A stretch of DNA of 64,000 nt from Harmothoe impar (taxonomy: Eukaryota; Annelida; Polychaeta; Phyllodocida; Polynoidae). Where the stretch lies: positions 59,218,842 to 59,282,841 of the forward strand of contig OX381710.1 in NCBI GenBank assembly GCA_947462335.1. Direction: 5' to 3'. Under the pieces are notes generated by a model. The model did no database searches. It was not told where the DNA came from and worked only from the letters and a program-made list of their open reading frames with translations. The position numbers and the translations under genes are program-made. Positions 56,561 to 64,000 of this stretch are shown here, one piece after another (the first letter of the stretch is position 1; each line of letters opens with the position of its first letter).

Positions 56561-59194
56561 ATGAGTTGGCTGCATTCGGGAATGTAAACTATAGCAGGTG
56601 GGTGGTTTACACCTGGCGGGGTCTAGACATGGTGGCTCCTGCCTTGTTTTCCACCTAGCTAATGTCGCCACACATTTGAATGAGGGCAGAGGAATTCCGT
56701 CTTACGTGGGACATTTGTATCGCCATAATTGGGTGCATGGAACTACATTCACCATGGTGTGTGGTGTTACATATTTGTGCTGTATGCAATAAATTTACAC
56801 ATCATGGCACAGTTCAGGAGTGAAGATGGTGTGCCCTGGTCTGCAAACGACTAGGGTAATGTAATATTATATCACACTTTAGAATTAATTAGATACTGTC
56901 TAATAAAGGTGCCCCACAATGGGAATAAATAAGTGAATAGCTTTAGATGCTTCTAGTTAATATAATACTGTAGAAATATTTACAAGCATATTACAAAAGC
57001 GCCAAGGTTACAACAGATGGACTTGCAGTTTTTTCCAGCTGTTGTTTAGCACACAAAGGACAATCATGGTGTCATGTACGAGATGTGAATATTAGAGCCT
57101 CCTTTGACGGCTGCTGACAGTCACTTGAAGACCGATCCAGAGGCCGTGCTCAGACATCTTGCTGCAAATTAACTAGCTTCACAGACGTGCTGACAGCCAC
57201 CCATCTCGCAACAACGGGTATCTGCAATAAAACAAGTCCTCTTTTCACATTTCAAATCGGGGAAATTGGTTGCTGAATGTATTTGGGTCTAATAGAAAGG
57301 CCGTATTAAATGAGAATGTAATTCATTTTTAAAATGTCCTATTTACCTGTGGTATTCAAAGGCACCCTATTGGAAACCCTAATCACATGTGAATTTTCAT
57401 TTGGCTTCTTTTGAACATTGTTCAAATGGTAAATCCTTTATGTGCGTTACACTTGTAAAAGTAGGCGCATTTACTATGGAATTATTATCAAGTTCCTTTT
57501 GATATCTAAAATAAGATCTATAGCTAGGAAAACAGGAAGAAGAAATTGGATCTTTAAGTGAATTGGGGAATGTGTTTGCCTATACAGTACCTGGATCGTG
57601 AAGATTTTGCTCAAAAAGTATTTCATGAGTCAGCTGTTTGCAGAGATATTACATATGTACGGGTCACATGAAGGCTATCATCATAGCATATTATGTCAAG
57701 GGAATCGACTACCTGTGTTTACCGGTTTCCTCAAAGATGTTCTCACTTCAATGGGTTTAACATTGGTCAAAGGATAACAACTGTTTGCACTATCTGTAAA
57801 GACCTATAGGGGTTGACTGGCACCAGAAGCCTTGTAAGCGAATTTGGTTCAATGTATATGTATAGGAAGTAGTATTCACTGCTAAATTATGGTGACGGAA
57901 CTTGATATGGTGGTGTATGGTCATTGGATAGGCTAAGCTCTCCATGGACCTCTTGCAAATTGAAATTTAGGTGTTCTCTTAAATGTACTTCTCTCGGTTC
58001 ACGCCGATCATGCAAGATACTGCCTGCAACACTACACCAGCCATCACTCTGCTGTGGAGCTCCCTTTTTCTTGGCTACATTGAGACTGAGACATTGTGAG
58101 CTTGTCGGCTGAGGGCCCGACTTGTGGGCGTCCAGCCCCTGTTTAACGGCCAACACGCCCCAGCCGCCAGTTGCAGGCTGCAGCCGCATTCATTCAGCAA
58201 CTGGCGACCTTTTCAGGCTGCTTCTCGAAAAGGGAAAAAGTGGGAAGCCGTTTCCGGTCCGACTGATGGTGATGGTAGTGGTGCACGAGCGTGTGCCTCT
58301 GTGTGGGGTTGGGACAGGGGTAAGGGGTAGTAAACAGGCCATACAGGCCACTGGTAGTGTGCTGATGGGGAGGGGGCGTGAGGCAAAGAACGGAAGTAGC
58401 ATTAAGCATACTGCTGAGGACAAAGGGAATTTGAGAAGGAATGAGGGACGCAGAGGGGTCGAATTCAAATGTGATTGTGAGTGCGGCCGTGATTGAAGCA
58501 GTGCTTTTTTGTACCTTTTTTGGCAAATGTAAATGTCAGGAAACTGATAGAAACAGTCAACCAATCAGCTGTGGACATAATGCACATCGGATGTATTTAG
58601 TTGTAGAAAAGTTCACAACGTACCATGTGGATATATTATGAAGATAACGACGGATATATATGTAGAGAGGGAAAGGTTATCAGTTAGACATTCTACTAAT
58701 ATTCTTCTTCTCAATTGTGACGTCTGCCATTTAAGACTCGCAATTGTGAAAGACATGCCTTTTATAGAATTGCTTGTGGAAAAACTTATGGGTTGAATAT
58801 GTCCTATGCATAAGCTGTTACACTACTTGATGTGGACATCTACCGGCTTTATTTCGACATAGTCCCGGAGGGTATTCTGAGAAGTGCAAGAGCCAGGTAT
58901 TAGTATCAGGATACCAGATCTCCGCCTCGTGACAACGCCCACCGTGTTTATCATGAGAGTTAGATTCCTAGAATCCCTCCAACTGTCCTTTCTGTGGAAG
59001 GCGCAATGTCAGAACAGTGCTGTAGGAGGAGATGAAGATGCATATGTGGCAGATTAATAATAGAAGTAGAAATAGAGGGATAGGATGGTTCGAACAGTAC
59101 AAACAGAAGAGGGGCTGGAAATGTTCTAATGTTGAATGAATACTTTGTAGAGCTCATACAAACCCACCCTGAGCCCAGTCTGCTACAGCCGTGG
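56561..59194. other. Non-coding, nothing recognised
   Basis: No protein gene with support. The 57100-57350 part reads as unique, moderately GC-balanced sequence and could hold conserved regulatory DNA, but I have no direct evidence. Confidence 0.4.
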
Positions 59195-59882
59195 ACAGAC
59201 ATCACACAGCTCACACACACACACAGATCTGCTACAGCCTCAGACACAGACTTCACACAGCTCACACACACACAGAGATCTGCTACAGCCTCAGACACAG
59301 ACTTCACACAGCTCACACACACACACAGAGATCTGCTACAGCCTCAGACACAGACTTCACACAGCTCACACACACACACACAGATCTGCTACAGCCGTGG
59401 ACAGACTTCACACAGCTCACACACACACACACACAGATCTGCTACAGACACAGACTTCACACAGCTCACACACACACACACAGATCTGCTACAGCCGTGG
59501 ACAGACTTCACACAGCTCACACACACACACACAGATCTGCTACAGCCGTGGACAGACTTCACACAGCTCACACACACACACAGATCTGCTACAGCCTCAG
59601 ACACAGACTTCACACAGCTCACACACACACACACAGATCTGCTACAGCCGTGGACAGACTTCACACAGCTCACACACACACACAGATCTGCTACAGCCTC
59701 AGACACAGACTTCACACAGCTCACACACACACACACAGATCTGCTACAGCCTCAGACACAGACTTCACACAGCTCACACACACACACACACACACACACA
59801 GATCTGCTACAGCCTCAGACACAGACTTCACACAGCTCACACACACACACAGATCTGCTACAGACTCCAAACAGCTCACACA
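59195..59882. repeat. CA-rich minisatellite with two unit types
   Basis: Units of about 48-60 bp read ACTTCACACAGCTC, then (CA)n, then AGATCTGCTACAGCC. They end either CTCAGACACAG or GTGGACAG, and these two endings alternate irregularly. One unit near 59445 lacks the ending. The CA run varies in length. Long repeat-only open frames on both strands are artefacts. Confidence 0.92.
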
Positions 59883-60444
59883 CACTCACCTTGTACCCAG
59901 TCTGCCGAAGTCCTCTCCCATAGGTCCCTCTCTCCCCATTTGTGTTTTGCTACAGCACCCCTCTCCACATGTCTACGGTGACCACTTGGTATTCATAGTT
60001 CGGGCCCGAAGTCTGCTTGTTCCCTGCCCGGGGTGAGTAGCTCACAGTTACCTAACACCAGCTCATCTTGGCAGGACGGACACCAGCGAAAGGATCAGGC
60101 ACCTCCCTGTGCGGGAGCATAATGTCAGTCAAACATGGCCAATTCTGTGCGAACAAAAAAGAAATGAGAAAATGTGAGAAAAAGGAAAGGGAATTGATTT
60201 TAGAATGGTAGTAATGAGCAATAGTGCCCCTTCATTGTCAGGATGGTGGTGTAGCTTGGCCATTTGTGATCATCCCCATGTTAGTGGAAGATACACGTGT
60301 TATGCCACGAGAACAACACTTACATTCAATGTTGCGTTCATGTATTGCTTCTATAATCTGAATTAATTGCGATGATTGATACCTAATCAATAACAGTATT
60401 AGATATATGCCCATGCATAGATGAATACTATTAATAGTTACTCC
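59883..60444. other. Non-coding, nothing recognised
   Basis: Unique sequence after the minisatellite. No gene or repeat recognised. Confidence 0.4.
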
Positions 60445-61092
60445 ACACTGTTAGAAGTAAGTAGTGTTCCTGTACACCAAATACTGGGGGCAACTATGGT
60501 TCCAGTAGATTGTACTGTAGACCTACAGCAAGTGAGCTTTTGTATATTTACAGCACTTTGTACTGTATAGGGACAGCAGAATCTTCTGTTACTGTACAGC
60601 AAAATTGATTGTAAATCATAGTCTGAAGGTCCTGGGTTCACCTCCCAGTGCTGGTGATATCTTTAATCATCCATGTGAGGGAAAAACGAATTTTAGGTGG
60701 ATGTAGGTGAAACAAGAGAAGTGGCTCCACCAAGGATTGAACTCACCACCTGTGGTGTTGGAGGCAGGCGCTGATCCGCTGCGCCACAGAGCCGGTGTTA
60801 CAAATGGTCATATTGGAATATAAGCTACCTCTGCCATGTCTGTATTAAATGGGCTACAGCCTTGTTGCTAAAGATCCCTGATGAGATGTGGCTAGACCTA
60901 GGATCGATCCCACGACCTCTTGTGTACATATAACAGGGAAAAGTACTGTAGATCTACAAGTCACGACCGTAACCTGCATCTACAGTAACAGGATTGTACA
61001 TGTACAGTAGAATTTGCTGTATTATCATTTACAGCTAAAGTACTGTACACTTACAGCAAATTTTGCTGTTCACGAACAACAACTTTTTACAG
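60445..61092. mobile_element. Composite repeat ending CACTGT...ACAGTG, with tRNA-like part
   Basis: The left end CACTGTTAGAAGTAAG and right end TTTTTACAGTG are a short inverted pair. The first about 150 bp closely matches 63543 onward, sharing AAGTAAGTAGTGTTCCTGTAC and TGGGGGCAACT. CTACAGTAGAATCTACTG-type words recur at both ends. The interior has a tRNA-like stretch at 60722-60793 and two further B-box-like phrases (60628-60645 and about 60900). No coding frame. No target duplication found. Confidence 0.5.
60722..60793 (-). repeat. Degenerate tRNA-like sequence (72 nt)
   Basis: On the minus strand this has tRNA length and shape. The acceptor stem GGCTCTG pairs with TGGAGCC (two wobble pairs). 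There is a perfect four-pair D stem GCGC/GCGC with GG in the loop, and a T arm around TTCAATC. The anticodon stem has two mismatches and an eight-base loop, and the T stem has one mismatch. TGGCGCAGCGG and AGTTCAATCC resemble A and B boxes. I therefore call it a tRNA pseudogene or SINE head, not a working tRNA. Confidence 0.6.
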
Positions 61093-61309
61093 TGCATACA
61101 TTGCAAGCTAAGAAAGGCAAGTTTACTAATAGATACTCATCAATAGAAAGCTTTGGTTTTCATACCGAAGTTTTAGCTAATCTAGGAAGCTGTCATGAAA
61201 CCGTCTTTCTAAATAAACGACAATTTGCTATTTGCATTATCCTAGACATTCTGGGCATTCACCCATTGCTGACCGGCACATCTCTGTAGCCTCATTATTA
61301 TCTATGCCT

Positions 61310-61515
61310 TTCCTAACGTAGCCCCCCTGTCCAGAACTGTCATAACTGGGTAACAATGGATTATTAGCACAAGGTGTAATTTACCCAGACAATTAGTGTC
61401 CTGCACCAGGCCGATGGTTGTCCAGTAATTAGACTAATCAGCAGAACTGGGCGGTTTGACCAGCCCACTGACCACACGTGCAGACAGACGGGTAATTAGC
61501 TGCCCAACGACATGA
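61310..61515. promoter_or_regulatory. Cluster of TAAT-core (homeodomain-type) motifs
   Basis: Within about 200 bp occur GGATTATTAGC, ACAATTAGTG, AGTAATTAGACTAATCAG and GGTAATTAGCTG, in otherwise balanced unique sequence. ATTA/TAAT cores bind many homeodomain proteins. The density is suggestive of an enhancer, but the motif is short and no target gene lies in the window. Confidence 0.3.
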
Positions 61516-62150
61516 TGAACGGGGGTCTGGGTTTATGCGGTGGGTTGGTGATGCTGAGTGTGGGGGGAGATTTGGACAAGGGGTTGAGGCCATTGAGTGG
61601 TTAGGATTTAGGAGAAGGTTGGAAGGGGTCAGGTTGGAAGGGGTCAGTATTTACAGTGGCCCAGCAGGGTCCAAATTTGAAATGAAATTTAAAATGAAAA
61701 TATAAATGAAAACTGAAAATAAAAAATATTTTTGTTAACCAAAAACTTATTGTTAGGTTATTTTGATCCAGTATCAACGTATTTTGCATGACCTTCATAA
61801 AAAAGGCTACATCTAGACTGTAGTAGTCTGTTCTCGTCTGCCAGCTTATGATAGTCTTAGGGAAAAAAATATATACAGATAGTTCATTTTTCATTTAATT
61901 ATGTGTAATAGAATATGTACATAAGTTTCTATAGTTATCATGTATCATTTTGTGATTACTTATTTATATTTAATGGTATTTTACTATGTATTCTTAGTTG
62001 AAGGACTATATATTGACAAGAAAAGAAAGGAGAAAAAGATAGAACTACAGCACAATATGCAAGCTTGGAAAGTCAATACCTGGGCTCCTAAATCTTCCTC
62101 AGATCAAATAGATAATAATTGTTGTATAAATTAACTTGGTTATCATAGTA
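61516..62150. other. Non-coding, nothing recognised
   Basis: Contains a tandem GGTTGGAAGGGGTCAG duplication at about 61618-61645 and AAATGAAAATATAAATG-like low-complexity sequence. No supported gene. Confidence 0.45.
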
Positions 62151-62566
62151 CATCCCAGTAAACACAATTACATAGCTCAGATGTAAATCTATGTTAATTT
62201 TCGAAGGTTTATAAATGTCAAAATGTTAAGGTTTATTGACCAATCCTAAGTCTGCAGGTCTGACTTATATTGCTCAGACGTAAATCTACGTTCAACTGGA
62301 GTCTAGATACATTACATATGATTCTACATACTGGGATTCAGACAAGAAAATCATTAAAAAGGGGTGCAATGTTTTTGGTCTCCCCCTTCAAGGGGTCCAA
62401 ATCCACCAACCCCCCCTGCTGTTAAAAAATGACCACTCCCTAAATAAACCTTAACATTTTGACGTCTACAAACTTTCCAAAATTACCAATCTCAAACCTT
62501 TGGTTGGAGAACTACCTAGAGAAACCTCTAAGCTACGTTGGATGGAGGGGAGTGTTTACTGGGGTG
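62151..62566. mobile_element. MITE with CAYCCCAGTAAACAC ends
   Basis: The left end CATCCCAGTAAACAC and right end (inverted) CACCCCAGTAAACAC match. A second inverted pair, GTCAAAATGTTAAGGTTTA, lies at about 62216-62234 and 62449-62467. The element contains a reverse copy of the dispersed repeat at 62356-62446. No coding frame and no clear target duplication. Confidence 0.6.
62356..62446 (-). repeat. Dispersed repeat (TAAGGGNGTGGTCATTTTTA family), copy 3
   Basis: On the minus strand this starts TTAGGGAGTGGTCATTTTTT. It passes TTGGACCCCTTGAAGGGGG and ends CACCCCTTTTTA, matching copies 1 and 2 in order. Here it lies inside a MITE. Confidence 0.6.
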
Positions 62567-62724
62567 ATTCTCGTATCAATGGTAATAAAAGTTCCATAAG
62601 TTACACAACCACCCAGTAGACAGTAGCCAACATCAATATATAAAATTATATGAAGTTTTTTTTATATTATCAACATAAACAACACTAACAACACTAACAA
62701 ACATAGTCTCATCTAGGTGATATC

Positions 62725-63210
62725 TGGCTGTGTCTCATGAGTTTGGGCCAATGTGAACGTCTATGACCGGGTGCAATCTATGACCAGGTGCAATCTATGA
62801 CCGGGCGCAATCTATGACCGGCATGACAGAAAAAGGCTTATTTAGAGCAGATTTACATAGACATTTTAAACAAAATTTTCTACAATATGTGATGCATAGA
62901 TTCACTTGGATGGCTGTCATTATTCCCCGTTCCTTTTGACAATGTAGATGTTTAAAATGAATGCTAATTATAAAGTGACGTCTATGACCTTATAAGATGG
63001 ACTTTTCCTATTTTATATGTGTTAAAATAGATAATTATAGAAACTATGAAAATAAAATTAGTATCATAACGTCTCAATACATTCATTAAATTTTTTCAGC
63101 CATTTCTATGTACATCTGCCCTAAATAAACTGTTTTCATAGATTGACCCGGTCATAGATTGCACCCGGTCATAGACGTTCACATTGGCCCAAACTCATGA
63201 GACACAGCCA
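62725..63210. mobile_element. 486-bp palindromic MITE with 17-bp internal repeats
   Basis: The ends TGGCTGTGTCTCATGAG and its inverted copy continue as arms of about 60 bp through CCAATGTGAACGTCTATGACC. Inside lie tandem GTGCAATCTATGACCGG units (four on the left, about two inverted on the right). A further inner inverted pair (TTTAGAGCAGAT / ATCTGCCCTAAA) makes the whole element one long imperfect hairpin. No coding capacity. A target duplication of only TC is possible. Confidence 0.75.
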
Positions 63211-63542
63211 TCAGCTTCAGTATTAGCTCTTTCAGGTTCCTCTTCATAAAATTCCTAAAAGAGCCAATATCTGACATATTCCTTTAAGCAGGCTCCAGTT
63301 TATTCCATAGCACCGATACCAAATTTTCAACACTTCTCTTGTACATTTTTTGCGAGTTATTTTGTTTCTCAATAATGGAACATCAGCACATCTTAAGTTT
63401 ATATTCATTTTTCTAATAAAATTATCTTCTCTAGAATGCTTATATATCCTTCCACGAAAGCATTTGCCTCTCCCCTGTCCTTGAGAAAAGTCACTTTTGC
63501 AATGCTATGTACTAACACAGTATTCATTCTTTTTTGTACCTT

Positions 63543-63760
63543 CACTGTTAGAAGTAAGTAGTGTTCCTGTACAGCAACTATTGGGGGCAACTTTGGTTCC
63601 AGTAAATTCTGTTGTAGACCTACAGTAGAATCTACTGTAGACGCAAACCTGAGTTCTAAAAAGGCTCACATATTCAACATCTTGGAGATTTGAACCCCCA
63701 GGTTCCAATGCATAGTCCTGAACCATGACCACTACACCAGTGAATCCTGCATGTCAGGTG
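63543..63760. repeat. Second copy of the CACTGTTAGAAG repeat, with tRNA-like part
   Basis: The first 120 bp follows the start of the element at 60445 closely. The minus strand at 63685-63749 then has TGGTGTAGTGG and GGGGTTCAAATCTCC, which resemble pol III A and B boxes about 35 bp apart. The right end was not found, so this may be truncated. The rest of the window to 64000 shows nothing further. Confidence 0.5.
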
Positions 63761-64000
63761 CATTGAAACACCTCCTACTTATGTGTGAATGGTAACAAGG
63801 TCAACACAGGATCCCTGGGGACAATTTTAGAACTAGACTGTTCATGTCTTAAGGGTTAATATCAAAATTACCCTATTGCAGTAATGTACTAATAAGTACT
63901 GAACTACCATTAGTTGGAGTGTAATCTTGATGGCCTATAGATGTTTTTCAAAGTAAATTTTACTATCTTTCATGCAGATTGTAGAGATACATTGGTTTTA

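Noticed and set aside
59129..60036. Several 190-280-codon frames rich in HTHT and CVSCVK words
   Set aside because: They are translations of the CA-rich minisatellite in different frames and strands.
60722..60793. A functional tRNA gene on the minus strand
   Set aside because: The anticodon stem has two mismatches and an eight-base loop, and the segment lies inside a repeat element.
1..64000. Prophage, operon or bacterial defence system
   Set aside because: There are no bacterial-type gene clusters or Shine-Dalgarno spacing. Introns and eukaryotic retroelements show an animal-type genome.

Overview
The window looks like a gene-poor, AT-rich stretch of an animal nuclear genome. Evidence: spliced transposon genes with GT-AG introns, Ty3/Gypsy and LINE-type reverse transcriptases, many MITE-like inverted repeats, long minisatellites and no operon-like coding. 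The repeat style fits a marine invertebrate, but I cannot name the species or phylum. I found no convincing single-copy host protein gene. Almost all real coding capacity belongs to three mobile elements and one LINE relic.

Layout. 1-9 kb: non-coding, with a hAT-like MITE that has a perfect 8-bp target duplication (1.9 kb) and a 2.8-kb fold-back element (5.55-8.35 kb) carrying a second MITE in one arm. 9.2-9.8 kb: the tail of a decayed LINE reverse transcriptase. 11.3-12.6 kb: a 42-bp minisatellite. 13.3-15.2 kb: a TA-flanked inverted-repeat element. 18143-25509: a complete PIF/Harbinger transposon (TAA duplication, matching TIRs) with two convergent spliced genes, a DDE transposase on the minus strand and a MADF/SANT-like partner on the plus strand. 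27.5-30.2 kb: non-coding blocks collinear with blocks at 3.9-9.0 kb, suggesting an old duplication. 32311-49894: a large Ty3/Gypsy LTR retrotransposon with a CATT target duplication. 50-64 kb: non-coding DNA with MITEs, a GTGA microsatellite, a CA-rich minisatellite, a GC-rich island, tRNA-derived repeats and a cluster of TAAT-core sites.

The Ty3/Gypsy element is the most unusual object. It encodes gag, a protease-RT-RNaseH-integrase polyprotein, and, between pol and the 3' LTR, about 3 kb of extra coding sequence for a protein I do not recognise. That protein is low-complexity at its N-terminus, has two C2H2-like zinc fingers in the middle and a coiled coil plus acidic tail at its C-terminus. 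A CpG-rich leader with NRF1-like and YY1-like sites lies just upstream, so the extra gene may have its own promoter. The gag gene is interrupted by a second, antisense Ty3/Gypsy element. That element keeps an open pol 3' part and an open envelope gene, but has lost its 5' LTR, gag, protease and N-terminal RT.

Limits: splice sites, frame joins and homologies were read by eye. Repeat boundaries without a stated target duplication are approximate. Several frame breaks lie in or near G-rich runs and could be assembly errors.
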